A model generated the notes under the pieces. The model did no database searches. It was not told where the DNA came from and saw nothing but the letters and a program-made list of their open reading frames with translations. Shown here one piece after another: positions 38,273 through 49,231 of a DNA stretch of 64,000 nt. Made by a program: the position numbers and the translations under genes. Within the stretch, counting starts at the first letter, position 1, and each line of letters begins with the position of its first letter. This DNA comes from Tistrella bauzanensis (GTDB lineage Bacteria > Pseudomonadota > Alphaproteobacteria > Tistrellales > Tistrellaceae), in assembly GCF_014636235.1 (NCBI RefSeq), contig NZ_BMDZ01000008.1, positions 43,232 through 107,231 on the forward strand, given 5' to 3'.

Positions 38273-39139
38273 ATGACCAGCCTTGACGATGCCGGCACAT
38301 TCCTTCTTGGCGACCGCCGCGTGAAGCGGATCGGCTATGGCGCCATGCAATTGGCGGGCCCGGGCGTCTTCGGCCCTCCCAGAGACCGGGCGGCGGCACT
38401 GGCGGTGCTGCGCGAGGCCATCGAAGCGGGGGTCGATCATATCGACACCAGCGATTTCTATGGCCCCCATGTCACCAATCAGATCATCCGCGAGGCACTG
38501 CACCCGTATCCCCGCGATCTGACCATCGTGACCAAGATCGGGGCCCGACGCGGCGACGACGCCTCGTGGCAGCCGGATGTCTCGGCGGAAGCGCTGACCC
38601 GGGCGGTGCACGACAATCTCCGCAATCTGGGGCTGGATGTGCTGGATGTGGTCAATCTGCGGATCATGCTCGACGCGCATGGGCCGGCCGAGGGCTCGAT
38701 CGAGGAACCACTGGCGGTTCTGGCCGGGCTGCAGCGCCAGGGGCTGGTGCGGGATATCGGTCTGAGCAACGTCACGGCCACGCAGGTGGCCGAAGCGCGC
38801 GAGATCGCGACCATCGTCTGCGTGCAGAACATGTACAACATCGCCCATCGCGGCGACGATGCCCTGATCGATCAGCTTGCCGGCGACGGTATCGCCTATG
38901 TGCCGTTCTTTCCGCTGGGCGGATTCTCGCCGCTGCAGTCATCGGTGCTGTCGGATGTGGCCGGCCAGCTCGGTGCCACGCCGATGCAGGTGGCGCTGGC
39001 CTGGCTGCTCCGCCGGTCGGCCAACGTCCTGCTGATTCCCGGCACCGCGTCGGTGGCGCATCTGCGTGAAAATCTGGCTGCCGCCGCGTTGGATCTGTCG
39101 GACGATATGCGTGCGGCGCTCGATCGGGTGGCCGGATAG
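38273..39139 (+). CDS. aldo/keto reductase
   Basis: 288 residues, a compact TIM-barrel AKR. Conserved features: KRIGYGAMQLAGPGVFG near the N-terminus, the catalytic region DHIDTSDFYGPHVTNQIIREAL (Asp and Tyr of the tetrad), VTKIGARRG with the Lys, and the NADPH site LIPGTASVAHLRENL. The usual catalytic His position reads NLRIMLD, so the tetrad His may be replaced. It probably reduces an aldehyde or ketone and is induced through the divergent TetR regulator; the inducer is unknown. Confidence 0.88.
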   Translation: MTSLDDAGTFLLGDRRVKRIGYGAMQLAGPGVFGPPRDRAAALAVLREAIEAGVDHIDTSDFYGPHVTNQIIREALHPYPRDLTIVTKIGARRGDDASWQPDVSAEALTRAVHDNLRNLGLDVLDVVNLRIMLDAHGPAEGSIEEPLAVLAGLQRQGLVRDIGLSNVTATQVAEAREIATIVCVQNMYNIAHRGDDALIDQLAGDGIAYVPFFPLGGFSPLQSSVLSDVAGQLGATPMQVALAWLLRRSANVLLIPGTASVAHLRENLAAAALDLSDDMRAALDRVAG

Positions 39140-39226
39140 ACGCCGAGGGCGGTGGCTGAGACGCGAAACCGGCTCTGTCTCGCAGTTGCGGGCCGGAATG
39201 ACGCGCTGCGGCGCATGTTTCTGCGT

Positions 39227-39240
39227 TGCCGCATGCGGCA
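39227..39240. promoter_or_regulatory. 14-bp palindrome upstream of the Crp-type regulator
   Basis: TGCCGCATGCGGCA is perfectly self-complementary and lies about 170 bases before the regulator gene and 90 bases after the aldo/keto reductase. It could be an operator; there is no T run that would make it a terminator. Confidence 0.3.
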
Positions 39241-39411
39241 GGTGGACAGGGGCCTGTCACCATGTTTAACGTGTCGGCGTATTCGCCGTCCCTGGCTGTG
39301 GTGATGTGGATGTGTCCGGCTTTTTAGCGGGCCGGTCTGGCTGCGGCGGCACGCCTTGTTGTCCATGACCTGTTCCGCCCCGTCGGACCGTTCGCGAGGA
39401 GCCTGTTGCCG

Positions 39412-40137
39412 ATGAGTACGCTGGCTGCTGAGCTTGCCCGCATCGATCTGCTGTCGGATCTGCCGCGTACCGGCCTTGCCGCGGTGGCAGCGCAGGTGCG
39501 CACCGCGCGTCATGCTGCGGGCACCGTGGTGCTGGACGCCGATGACGGCACCAGCAATCGTGATGTTTTCCTGGTGCTCGACGGGGTGGTGGACATCATC
39601 AACTATGCCCTGACCGGCCGCGAGGTCTCGTTCGCGCGGATCGAGGCCGGAGGCTATTTCGGCGAGCTGTCGGCGATCGACGGCCTGCCGCGATCGGCCC
39701 GGGTGGTGGCGGCGACCGATTGTCGGCTGGCGGCCCTGTCGCCGCAGCTGTTCGACCGGCTGGTGACCGAACAGCCGACGGTGGCGCGCAAGGTGATGCT
39801 GCGCCTGACCCGGATCATCCGTGCCTGCGACGAACGGATCATGGATCTCAGCACCCTGCGGGCGGTGGAACGGGTGGCGGTGGAGATTCTGCGTCTGGCA
39901 CGGCCGGTGGATGGCGGTGCCGCCATTCCCGGAAGCTGGGTGGTCGACCGGCTGCCGGCGCAGCGCGACATCGCCGCTCGGGTCGGCACCGCACGCGAAA
40001 CCGTTGCCCGGGTGCTGTCGCAGCTTCAGGATGACGGCGTGGTGGAACGTCGCGGCCGCATGCTGGTGGTGCCCGATCGCATGCGCCTGCTGCGGGTTGC
40101 GGCCGGTGACCGGCCGGAAGCGCTGCTCGCCCGGTGA
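39412..40137 (+). CDS. Crp/Fnr-family transcriptional regulator
   Basis: 241 residues from the ATG at 39412, with GAGGA upstream; a TTG six bases earlier is possible. An N-terminal cyclic-nucleotide-binding-like beta barrel (VFLVLDGVVDIINY, FARIEAGGYFGELSAIDGLPRSARVVA) keeps the G-E-L-S-A and R-S-A-R signature of true cyclic-nucleotide sites. The dimer helix and a C-terminal winged helix (LPAQRDIAARVGTARETVARVLSQLQDDGVVERRG) follow. No FNR-type N-terminal cysteine cluster is seen, so an iron-sulfur sensor is unlikely; a cAMP- or c-di-GMP-type ligand is possible. It is 133 bases upstream of a lipase gene on the same strand. Confidence 0.9.
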   Translation: MSTLAAELARIDLLSDLPRTGLAAVAAQVRTARHAAGTVVLDADDGTSNRDVFLVLDGVVDIINYALTGREVSFARIEAGGYFGELSAIDGLPRSARVVAATDCRLAALSPQLFDRLVTEQPTVARKVMLRLTRIIRACDERIMDLSTLRAVERVAVEILRLARPVDGGAAIPGSWVVDRLPAQRDIAARVGTARETVARVLSQLQDDGVVERRGRMLVVPDRMRLLRVAAGDRPEALLAR

Positions 40138-40169
40138 TATGGCTGATACTGCCTCACATAGGCCAAAAA

Positions 40170-40200
40170 TTGATCTGAACTGCAACTTACCGTCTATATT
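40170..40200 (+). promoter_or_regulatory. weak promoter candidate upstream of the lipase gene
   Basis: TTGATC (40170-40175), a 19-base spacer and TATATT (40195-40200) in a locally AT-rich stretch between the Crp-type gene and the lipase gene. The spacer is longer than ideal. Confidence 0.35.
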
Positions 40201-40270
40201 CGACGTGCTAGCATAACCTTGTTGCCACATGTCCCCGCGAAGCGGGACGGTTACGAGGGATGCGTCAAAG

Positions 40271-41599
40271 ATGGCCTATGACATCAACCAGACCGTGTTC
40301 ATGCTGAGCCTCGCGTCAAACGCTGTCGCCGGCATCAAGGCCACGACCTCCGGTTACGATACCGAACTTGTCGACTACATGGCCGCCGGGCTGAATGGCG
40401 GCACCTTGCAGGATCTGTCGTCCACCGGTGCCTTCGCCGCCTATCAGGGGCCGGCCTGGACCGGGTTCTTCGCGAAAACCAATGCCGAACTGGCGGGTGG
40501 CGACTGGCAGGTGGTGTGGGGGCCCTGCGTGTGGGTGGCGCCCCTGAAGGCCGGCGCGAAGCTGCTGTCGCTCTATGCGACCAATTCGATGTATGTCGCC
40601 TGGAGCCCCTCGCTCGCGACCTATGTTGTGGCGATCGCCGCCACCAATGCCGCCAATCTGATGGACTGGATCGACGAGGATTTCGACGTCTACGCCCATG
40701 ATACCGCGACATGGCCGCCCCAGATCCCGTTCACGGTCAAGCGTCACGACGTGTTGCCGGCCACCACCCCGCAGATCTCGGCCGGCACCGCCACCGGCAT
40801 CAGCGCCCTGCTGGGCATGACCGATCCGGTTCAAGGCAGCCTGAAATCCTTCCTGGCCTCGAAGGCCGATGGCGGGTCGACGCTGTGGTTCACCGGCCAC
40901 AGCCTGGCAGGCGCCCTGTCGCCGACGCTTGCCTTCTATCTCTATCCCGATCCGACCAGCAGCGGCTGGGGGGCGATCAACCTGTTGCCCTCGGCCGGCG
41001 CCACGCCCGGCAATCAGGCCTGGCTGGATCTGTTCACCGCCGGCTATCCCGATGCCACCGACTACGTCAATCTGCACGACGTGGTGCCACGGGCCTGGAA
41101 CATGCTGCCCAGCGTGATCGGCGACAAGGATGCCGCCGGCAACTATCCCAGCATCTTCGGCATGCTGGGATCGGGCACGATCAGTGTCGGCTATACCGTC
41201 TCCAGTCTGGTGCATTACATGGAGCGGCGGATCAAGGACATCACCTATGCCAACATCCCGCATCAGACCTTCGGCGCCGCCGATTTTTCAAGCAACTGGG
41301 GTCTGTTCACCTATACCGAGACCACCGATGCCCAGGGCTATACGCTGAAGACCGATCCGGTCTGGAACCCGTGGCCGGCCTTCACCGACGCCAATCCGGT
41401 GACCGCCCAGAACCCGCCGCAGCCGGGCAAGGCCACGGTGCTGGGCCAGATCGGCCGGCTGATCCTGGCCACCCATATCGACCAGTATTCGAATGAGCTG
41501 GGGGTCAGCGCGCCGCAGCTTCTGCCGGGCGTGCCGGCGGACTGGAAGCCGCATGATCCGGATATCGATACGGTTCTGGCACTGCTGCACGGCGATTGA
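40271..41599 (+). CDS. class 3 lipase-family alpha/beta hydrolase
   Basis: 442 residues from the ATG at 40271, 10 bases after GAGGGA. The nucleophile elbow GHSLAG (Ser211) lies in TLWFTGHSLAGALSPTLAFYLYP, and the class 3 follow-up NLHDVVPRAWNMLP supplies the likely acid. A His near the C-terminus completes a triad in principle. No signal peptide is visible, and Ala/Ser/Thr content is high. Family members hydrolyse acylglycerols or other esters. It may be under the upstream Crp-type regulator. Three 18-bp repeats of the convergent xerC gene lie 41 bases after the stop. Confidence 0.85.
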   Translation: MAYDINQTVFMLSLASNAVAGIKATTSGYDTELVDYMAAGLNGGTLQDLSSTGAFAAYQGPAWTGFFAKTNAELAGGDWQVVWGPCVWVAPLKAGAKLLSLYATNSMYVAWSPSLATYVVAIAATNAANLMDWIDEDFDVYAHDTATWPPQIPFTVKRHDVLPATTPQISAGTATGISALLGMTDPVQGSLKSFLASKADGGSTLWFTGHSLAGALSPTLAFYLYPDPTSSGWGAINLLPSAGATPGNQAWLDLFTAGYPDATDYVNLHDVVPRAWNMLPSVIGDKDAAGNYPSIFGMLGSGTISVGYTVSSLVHYMERRIKDITYANIPHQTFGAADFSSNWGLFTYTETTDAQGYTLKTDPVWNPWPAFTDANPVTAQNPPQPGKATVLGQIGRLILATHIDQYSNELGVSAPQLLPGVPADWKPHDPDIDTVLALLHGD

Positions 41600-41620
41600 A
41601 GCCGGGCTGTGGCCCGGCTG

Positions 41621-42736
41621 TCATGTCTGCGCCGATCCGCCGTCTGATTGCGGGCCCCCGTCTGATTGCGGGTCGTCGTCTGATTGCGGGTCGGGGCCAT
41701 CCCCGCGCATCCGGGCGCGGGGATGGGCGGCGGTATAGGCGGCGATCATCCGTTCGGTGGCGACGGCGGTATAGCGCTGGGTGGTTGCCAGGCTTTCATG
41801 GCCCAGCAGATCCTGGATAACCCGCAGATCGGCGCCGCCATCCAGCAGATGGGTGGCGAAGCTGTGGCGCAGGGCATGGGGCGTGGCGCTGTCGTCCAGC
41901 CCCAGCGCTCGGCGGGCCGCGGCCATGTGGCGTTCGGCCACCGCCCGGTCCAGCCGGCCGCCGCGCAGGCCGGTGAAGATCGGCCGATCCGGCGTCTGAG
42001 GATGCGGACAGATGGCGCGATAGGCCTCCACCGCTTCGGTCACCGCCGCGATCAACGGCACGCGGCGTTGCTTGCCACCCTTGCCGCGCACGGTCAGTGC
42101 CGGCTGGCGGTCGCGCAGGCCCGGCCAGTCGCGGCCATCCAGGCCCAACGCCTCGCCGATGCGCAGCCCCGCCCCCCATAACAGGGCGAACAGCGCGCGT
42201 TCGCGGGCAGCGATCCAGGCGGGCCCTCCCTCGGCCGCCATCTCGGCGGCCAGCGCCGTCACCCGGCCGGCCTCGTCCGGCGTCATCGGCCGCGGTGCCG
42301 GGCGGGCATGTTTCGGGCTGCCGATGCCGGCCAGCCCCGGCGCTGGCAGACCATGCACCCGATCGATCCGGCGATAGAAACCGCGCACCACCGCCAGCGC
42401 GCGGGCGGTGGAGGCAGGCTTCAGCCCGGCTGAACGCCGGCTGGCCATCCAGGCGCGGAATCCTGAAATCTCGATCGCGGCCAGTGCCGGCAGATTGTCC
42501 AGTCCGCCGCTCCAGTCCTGGATGAAGGCCAGGAAGCCTTTGAGGTCGCGGTGATAGGCATCGATAGTGTTCGCCGCGGCGCGCCGTTCGGCCACCAGCC
42601 ACCGATCCCAGTCGGCCACGGCGGCGGCGATGTCGGCGGGCAGGGTCAGGGCCGATGGCGCCGCGCCGTCGGCGCCGGCCACGGCATCGGTCGCGGCGCC
42701 GGTCAGCCGGCGGCGGGCCACAGCCGGGCCAGACAT
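41621..42736 (-). CDS. xerC: site-specific tyrosine recombinase XerC
   Basis: 371 residues, longer than the usual ~300. The core-binding domain starts near residue 35 (DWDRWLVAERRAAANTIDAYHRDLKGFLAFI). The catalytic domain has the Arg of GAGLRIGEALGL, KGGKQRRVPL, the HALRHSFATHLL block, LLGHESLATTQRYTAV and the Tyr nucleophile. It acts with XerD (6587-7621) at dif. The ~30-residue N-terminal extension and a C-terminal tail of D-P-Q-S-D-G repeats are unusual. It overlaps the DUF484 gene by 34 bases. Confidence 0.95.
   Translation of the reverse strand: MSGPAVARRRLTGAATDAVAGADGAAPSALTLPADIAAAVADWDRWLVAERRAAANTIDAYHRDLKGFLAFIQDWSGGLDNLPALAAIEISGFRAWMASRRSAGLKPASTARALAVVRGFYRRIDRVHGLPAPGLAGIGSPKHARPAPRPMTPDEAGRVTALAAEMAAEGGPAWIAARERALFALLWGAGLRIGEALGLDGRDWPGLRDRQPALTVRGKGGKQRRVPLIAAVTEAVEAYRAICPHPQTPDRPIFTGLRGGRLDRAVAERHMAAARRALGLDDSATPHALRHSFATHLLDGGADLRVIQDLLGHESLATTQRYTAVATERMIAAYTAAHPRARMRGDGPDPQSDDDPQSDGGPQSDGGSAQT
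41641..41694. repeat. three tandem 18-bp units at the 3' end of xerC
   Basis: Units at 41641-41658, 41659-41676 and 41677-41694 share cgtctgattgcggg. They add in-frame D-P-Q-S-D-(G/D) blocks to the XerC C-terminus, like the repeat in aroK. Confidence 0.88.
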
Positions 42737-43470
42737 TGGGCGATCACCGCCGCCAGGAAATCCAGCAGATCGCTGGCCTGGCCGTCATGCCAGGTCGCTT
42801 CGCGGCTGTCGCCCAGCACCAGCAGCATCGGCGCCATGCCGGCACGCGGCTTCAGGCGCACGATCGCATCTGAGCGCACGGTCTCGGCACCGGTCCACAG
42901 CGGCGGGCGGTCGTCATCGGCGATGCGACCGCGCAGGCGAAGGTCGCGGCCGGCGCCGACCAGACGATCGACGCTGCCGCGCGGCAGGGCCAGCATGCCC
43001 GCCGGCAGGCCGGCCGGCTCGGCCTCGGTGGCAAGAAACGCCCGCTCGATGCCCAGAGCCTGCGGCAGGGCCTGAACCAGCAGATCGTTCAACCGGCCAA
43101 GGCTGCCGGCGCCGACCAGGGCAATCACCGAGGCCCGGACCCGGGTTTCGATGTCGGCATTGGCCTGAACCGTACCGATCAACCGCTTCTGGGTGCTGCG
43201 TATGTCGTCGACCGTGCGTGACAGCCGCTCGATCTGGAACCGTTGCATGTCGACAACGGCGTCGCCATGGCGGCGGCCCGGCAGGGTCAGCCCTTCGAGT
43301 GCGGCCGGATGGCGCTGGAAGAAATCCGGGTTGCGGGCGAGGTGTGCCAGCACGTCGGCGTCTTCGATCGGACGTCCGGTGGCGGGTGCGGCGGTATCGG
43401 AGCTGCTGGTCATCGCGGGGTGTCGGTCATCCTTGGAAGGCTCGGTCTCCGCACCGGCCCCTGTCGCCAT
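42703..43470 (-). CDS. DUF484 family protein
   Basis: 255 residues. The signature opens VLAHLARNPDFFQRHPAALEGLTLPGRRHGDAVVDMQRFQIERL, a helical DUF484 N-terminus, followed by a GAF-like domain (SLGRLNDLLVQALPQALGIERAFL) and ends SDLLDFLAAVIAQCLARLW. Function unknown; the gene is nearly always beside xerC in Proteobacteria, as here. The start is uncertain: ATG at 43470 or at 43413. The first lies inside a tandem repeat. Confidence 0.88.
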   Translation of the reverse strand: MATGAGAETEPSKDDRHPAMTSSSDTAAPATGRPIEDADVLAHLARNPDFFQRHPAALEGLTLPGRRHGDAVVDMQRFQIERLSRTVDDIRSTQKRLIGTVQANADIETRVRASVIALVGAGSLGRLNDLLVQALPQALGIERAFLATEAEPAGLPAGMLALPRGSVDRLVGAGRDLRLRGRIADDDRPPLWTGAETVRSDAIVRLKPRAGMAPMLLVLGDSREATWHDGQASDLLDFLAAVIAQCLARLWPAAG

Positions 43471-43531
43471 CAGAGGGACGGCGCCATCAGAGGGACGGCG
43501 CCATCAGGGGGCCGCGCCATCAGGGAGCCGG
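43466..43531. repeat. four tandem 16-17-bp units between DUF484 and fsa
   Basis: gccatcagagggacggc occurs at 43466-43482 and 43483-43499, with diverged copies at 43500-43515 and 43516-43531. The first copy contains the putative DUF484 start codon on the minus strand. Confidence 0.85.
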
Positions 43532-43559
43532 TGCGGGGCGGGTTCGCATCGGGTGCGGG

Positions 43560-44216
43560 TCAGAGCACGGTCTGGCCGGTCTTCTCCCAATCGGCCATGA
43601 ACGCGGCCAGACCCTTGTCGGTCAGCGGGTGCTGATACATCTGGCGCAGCACGCTCGGCGGCACGGTGACGACATCGGCGCCCATGCGGCCGGCCTCGAC
43701 CACATGCAGCGGATGGCGCACCGACGCCACCAGAACCTCGGTCTGGAAGGTGGGGTAATTGTCGTAGATCTCGACGATCTGCTCGATCAGATCCATGCCG
43801 CGCGCGCCGATGTCGTCGAACCGGCCGACGAAGGGCGAGATGAAGCGGGCACCGGCCTTGGCGGCCAGGATCGCCTGTGCGGGCGAGAAGCACAGCGTGA
43901 CATTGACCGGCGTGCCTTCGTCGGACAGTGCCTTGCAGGTCTTCAACCCATCGACGGTCAGCGGCACCTTGATGGTGACATTAGGGGCGATGCGCGCCAG
44001 ATACCGGCCTTCGGCCAGCATCTTCTCGTGATCGAGCGCTGTCACCTCGGCCGAGACCGGGCCTGCGACGACGGCGCAGATCTCTTCGATCACCTCGACG
44101 AATTTGCGGCCGCTCTTGGCGATCAGCGACGGATTGGTGGTGACGCCGTCGACCAGACCGGTCGCGGCAAGCTCACGGATTTCGGCGATGTCGGCGGTAT
44201 CGACGAAGAACTTCAT
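43560..44216 (-). CDS. fsa: transaldolase / fructose-6-phosphate aldolase family enzyme
   Basis: 218 residues from the ATG at 44214-44216 ([32 protein letters not shown]), the short TalC/Fsa subtype. The Schiff-base Lys lies in [17 protein letters not shown], and [17 protein letters not shown] is conserved. It either moves dihydroxyacetone units in the pentose phosphate pathway or cleaves fructose 6-phosphate; sequence alone does not separate TalC from Fsa. It sits between xerC-DUF484 and priA, the usual alphaproteobacterial place. A longer frame to 44321 is rejected. Confidence 0.93.
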   Translation of the reverse strand: MKFFVDTADIAEIRELAATGLVDGVTTNPSLIAKSGRKFVEVIEEICAVVAGPVSAEVTALDHEKMLAEGRYLARIAPNVTIKVPLTVDGLKTCKALSDEGTPVNVTLCFSPAQAILAAKAGARFISPFVGRFDDIGARGMDLIEQIVEIYDNYPTFQTEVLVASVRHPLHVVEAGRMGADVVTVPPSVLRQMYQHPLTDKGLAAFMADWEKTGQTVL

Positions 44217-44498
44217 GATGCGGGCCTCGGGAGACTTGTGATCGGCGGCTGGCCGCCGGGGCTGTGATCGGCGGCTGTCCGCCATGCAGGGCGGATATTG
44301 CGGGCGCTCAGGCGGCGACATGGGCCGGGGAGAGGGCGCTGATGGCGCCCGGCCCGGTCGCCGCCGGGGTCAGGGACCGCCGGCTGCCGGTGTGACGCGG
44401 AGTTTAACGAAACCCTTGCGCGGTCGCCAGTTGCATGATGGCATCCGCGCAAACCGGCCGGCCCGGTTGCCTGCTCATTTCCGACGGTTGCTTATGCG
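44217..44498. other. divergent region fsa / priA with a direct repeat
   Basis: Two copies of tgtgatcggcggctg (about 44237 and 44264) followed by gGCCGCC-type bases form a short direct repeat. No promoter pair stands out, and no gene is supported. Confidence 0.4.
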
Positions 44499-46790
44499 AT
44501 GACCACCCAGGATACAAGCGCCAAGCCCGCATGCGACGCCGATGCGCGGCTCTTCAGGGCCGGTGACCGGGTGGCGGTGCTGCCGTTGCAGGCCATGGGC
44601 GGCCAGCCGGGGCGTGCGGGCGGGCGACTGGACCGGCTGGACTATCTGGTGCCGCCGGGGCTGGATCTGACCCCGGGCGCCGTGGTGCGGGTGCCGCTGG
44701 GGCCGCGCCAGATCACCGGCGTGGTCTGGGGGCCGGGAGAAGGCGATCTGGCCGCCACACGGCTGAAGCCGGTGACCGGGCGGCGCGATTGCCCGCCGGT
44801 GTCGGGGCCGCTGCGGCGGCTGGTGGATGCCGTGGCCAGCTATACCGTGTCGCCGCCGGCCGGCGTGCTGCGCATGGTGCTGCCGATCGACGAGGCGCTG
44901 GATCCGCCCCGGCCCGAGGCCGGGCTGGTGCTGACCGGGGCGGCGCCACAGGGCCGGCTGACCGCCCAGCGCCGGGCGGTGCTGGAGGTGATATCGGCCG
45001 GGGCCGCGGCCGGCGATACGCCGCCATCAGTGGCCGATGTCGCGCGTGCCGCCGATGTCTCGGATGGTGTGGTCCGCGGGCTGATCGAGGCCGGGGTTCT
45101 GGCCGTGGTCGAGCGGCCCGGCGGCCGGGGGGGCGATGAGGCGCCGGCGCCCGACCCGGAGCGTCCCGGCCCGGCGCTCGGCCCCGACCAGACTGCGGCG
45201 GCGGCGGCCCTGGTGGATGCGGTGGCGCAGGGTTTCTCGGTCGAGGTGCTGGACGGCGTGACCGGCTCGGGCAAGACCGAGGTCTATTTCGAGGCGATCG
45301 CGGCCGCCCTGCGCCGCGGCCGGCAGGCATTGGTGCTGGTGCCCGAAATCGCCCTGACCACCCAATGGCTTGAACGCTTTCGCGCCCGCTTCGGTGCGGC
45401 ACCCTTGAGCTGGCATTCGGAACTGGGCCATGCCCATCGCCGCCGCGCCTGGCGGGCGGTGGCGGAAGGCCGGGTGCCGGTGGTGGTGGGCGCGCGCTCG
45501 GCGCTGTTCCTGCCCTTTGCCGATCTGGGGCTGATCGTGGTCGACGAAGAGCACGATGCCGCCTTCAAGCAGGAGGAGGGCGTGATCTATCATGCCCGCG
45601 ACATGGCGGTGATGCGCGGTGCGCTGGAGGCGGTGCCGGTGGTGCTGGCCTCGGCGACGCCGGCGCTGGAAACCCTGGCCAATGTCGAACGCGGCCGCTA
45701 TCACCGCCGCCGTCTGGCGGCGCGCCATGGCGCGGCGGTGATGCCGGCGGTGGAGGCGATCGACATGCGCGGTCAGCGGCTGCCGGCGGTGCGCTTCGTC
45801 TCGGAGCCTCTGAAACAGGCGATCGTCGATGCGGCGGCGCGCGGCGAACAGGCGATGCTGTTCATCAATCGGCGGGGTTATGCGCCGCTGACCCTGTGCC
45901 GGGCCTGCGGCCATCGCATGCGCTGCCCGTCCTGCGATGCCTGGCTGGTGGAACACCGCCTGCGGGCGGGCGGGCCGCGCCTGATCTGCCATCATTGCGG
46001 CCATGACGAGAAACTGCCCGATGCCTGCCCGGATTGCGGCGCCGAGGACAAGTTCGCGCCCTGCGGCCCCGGTGTCGAGCGGCTGGCCGAAGAGGTGGCG
46101 GGCCTGCTGCCAGATCTGCGGGTGGCCGTGATGACCAGCGACACCATTGCCGGGCCCGAGGCGGCGGCGGAGCTGATCGGGCGGATGGAGGCAGGCGCGG
46201 TGGACGTGCTGATCGGCACCCAGATGATGGCCAAGGGCTATCATTTCCCGAAGCTGACCGTGGTGGGGGTGGTGGATGCCGATCTGGGGCTGGCGGGCGG
46301 CGATCTGCGTGCGGCGGAGCGGACCTATCAGCTCCTGGCCCAGGTGGCCGGCCGCGCCGGGCGCGCCGAGCGGCCCGGGCGGGTGCTGCTTCAGACTTAT
46401 GACCCCGGCCATCCGGTGATCCGGGCGCTGATCGCCGGCGACCGGGATGGCTTTCTTGAGGCGGAGGCCGATGCGCGGCGCCAGGCCGGTGCCCCCCCCT
46501 ATGGCCGCTGGGCGGCGGTGATCGTCTCGGCACCAGATGTCGGCGATGCCCGCGCCACCGCCGATCTGTTCGCCCGCGCGCTCCGCCGGACGCTGCCCCC
46601 CGGCGCCCGGCTGCTGGGCCCGGCGCCGGCCCCGATCGGCCTGCTGCGCGGCCGCCACCGGCTGCGGCTGCTGGCGATGGCTGATCGGGCGGCGGATCTG
46701 CCGCTGGCGATGGCGCGGGCGCGGGAACTGGTGCCGGTCAGGGGCGCCATCCGCGTGCAGATCGATGTGGACCCGCAGAGCTTTCTGTGA
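44499..46790 (+). CDS. priA: primosomal replication protein N' (PriA helicase)
   Basis: 763 residues. The N-terminal 3'-DNA-binding domain (LDYLVPPGLDLTPGAVVRVPLG) precedes a circularly permuted winged helix. Walker A is LLDGVTGSGKTEVYFEA-like (here VLDGVTGSGKTEVYFEAIA), and Walker B is IVVDEEHDAAFKQEEG. Zinc-binding cysteines fall in CRACGHRMRCPSC and CHHCGHDEKLPDACPDCG, and helicase motifs IGTQMMAKGYHFPKLTVVGVVDADLG and QVAGRAGRAERPG follow. It restarts stalled forks by reloading DnaB. It lies upstream of the atp operon, a stable alphaproteobacterial linkage. Confidence 0.96.
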   Translation: MTTQDTSAKPACDADARLFRAGDRVAVLPLQAMGGQPGRAGGRLDRLDYLVPPGLDLTPGAVVRVPLGPRQITGVVWGPGEGDLAATRLKPVTGRRDCPPVSGPLRRLVDAVASYTVSPPAGVLRMVLPIDEALDPPRPEAGLVLTGAAPQGRLTAQRRAVLEVISAGAAAGDTPPSVADVARAADVSDGVVRGLIEAGVLAVVERPGGRGGDEAPAPDPERPGPALGPDQTAAAAALVDAVAQGFSVEVLDGVTGSGKTEVYFEAIAAALRRGRQALVLVPEIALTTQWLERFRARFGAAPLSWHSELGHAHRRRAWRAVAEGRVPVVVGARSALFLPFADLGLIVVDEEHDAAFKQEEGVIYHARDMAVMRGALEAVPVVLASATPALETLANVERGRYHRRRLAARHGAAVMPAVEAIDMRGQRLPAVRFVSEPLKQAIVDAAARGEQAMLFINRRGYAPLTLCRACGHRMRCPSCDAWLVEHRLRAGGPRLICHHCGHDEKLPDACPDCGAEDKFAPCGPGVERLAEEVAGLLPDLRVAVMTSDTIAGPEAAAELIGRMEAGAVDVLIGTQMMAKGYHFPKLTVVGVVDADLGLAGGDLRAAERTYQLLAQVAGRAGRAERPGRVLLQTYDPGHPVIRALIAGDRDGFLEAEADARRQAGAPPYGRWAAVIVSAPDVGDARATADLFARALRRTLPPGARLLGPAPAPIGLLRGRHRLRLLAMADRAADLPLAMARARELVPVRGAIRVQIDVDPQSFL

Positions 46791-47138
46791 GGCGGCCGCA
46801 ACGTTCGATGACCGGCAGGTGGTCAGGCTTTCGGTGACCGGACATCGGCCCTGATGCACGACAGAACATCGATCATCGCGGTGCCGTCGCCGCGTGCGGC
46901 CCGAGGCGGGGGCGATGTGCGGATGCGGCCGTCGGGCACAACGGCGACAGAACGGCGATTTTCGCTGTCGCGACGCGGGTTGCGCCTCCCCGGTGCTTGT
47001 GCTAGGTATCGCCTGCCCTTGGCGTGACGGCTCTCAACAGAGGACGTCCGCCATGGCCTTGGTCCTGCTGACGTGTTCTTTGCGTGACCGCAGGGCCTCG
47101 TCGGTTTTTTTCCCACGACAGGCTTCAGGACGGTCCCA
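46791..47138. other. 348-base gap upstream of the atp operon
   Basis: No gene is supported. This should contain the atp promoter; a weak candidate is TTGCGC (46980-46985), a 17-base spacer and TAGGTA (47003-47008). A run of seven T residues at 47105-47111 has only a poor stem before it and is not called a terminator. Confidence 0.4.
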
Positions 47139-47698
47139 GTGGCAGGTGCGCAAGCGGATGCGACCGGACTGGCGGGGCGTTATGCGACCGCCTTGTTCGA
47201 TTTGGCGCAGGAGCGTGAAGCGCTCGATGCGGTGACCGGCGATCTCGCCCGATTCAGGCAGCTGCTGGACGAGAGCGCGGAGTTCTCTCGCCTGGTGCGC
47301 AGCCCGATCGTGTCGCGAGACGACCAGGTCAAGGCGGTGACGGCGATCGCCGATACACTCGGCGTAAGCGAACTCACCCGGAATTTTGTCGGTTATGTGG
47401 CGAGCCAGCGGCGGCTGTTCTCCCTCGCGGCCATGATCCGTGCCTTCGAGGCGCTGGTCGCCCGGGCGCGCGGTGAAGTGATCGCCGAGGTCAGCTCGGC
47501 TCATGCCCTGACCGACGAGCAGAAAGGCGCGCTCGAAACCGCGCTCAAGCAGGCGGTGGGCGGTGCGGTTGCGATCCGCACGACCGTGGATCCGTCACTC
47601 ATTGGCGGGCTGGTCGTGCGTGTCGGCTCACGCATGATCGACGGATCGATCCGCACCAAGCTGCACAGTCTGAAACTCGCCATGAAAGGGGTTGGATG

Positions 47699-47699
<1 letters not shown>
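47139..47699 (+). CDS. atpH: F1F0 ATP synthase subunit delta
   Basis: 186 residues from a GTG at 47139, 8 bases after AGGA. The N-terminal helical domain ([23 protein letters not shown]) and the C-terminal [28 protein letters not shown] signature are typical. The subunit links the F1 head to the peripheral stalk. First gene of atpHAGDC; the F0 genes (atpBEF) are absent here, as expected in Alphaproteobacteria, where they form a separate operon. Confidence 0.96.

Positions 47700-49231
<1,532 letters not shown>

Noticed and set aside
41641-41694. Short regularly spaced repeats considered as a CRISPR-like array
   Set aside because: The units are directly adjacent, 18 bp, without spacers, and encode the XerC tail.
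47105-47111. Seven-T run upstream of atpH as a terminator
   Set aside because: Only a four-base stem precedes it.
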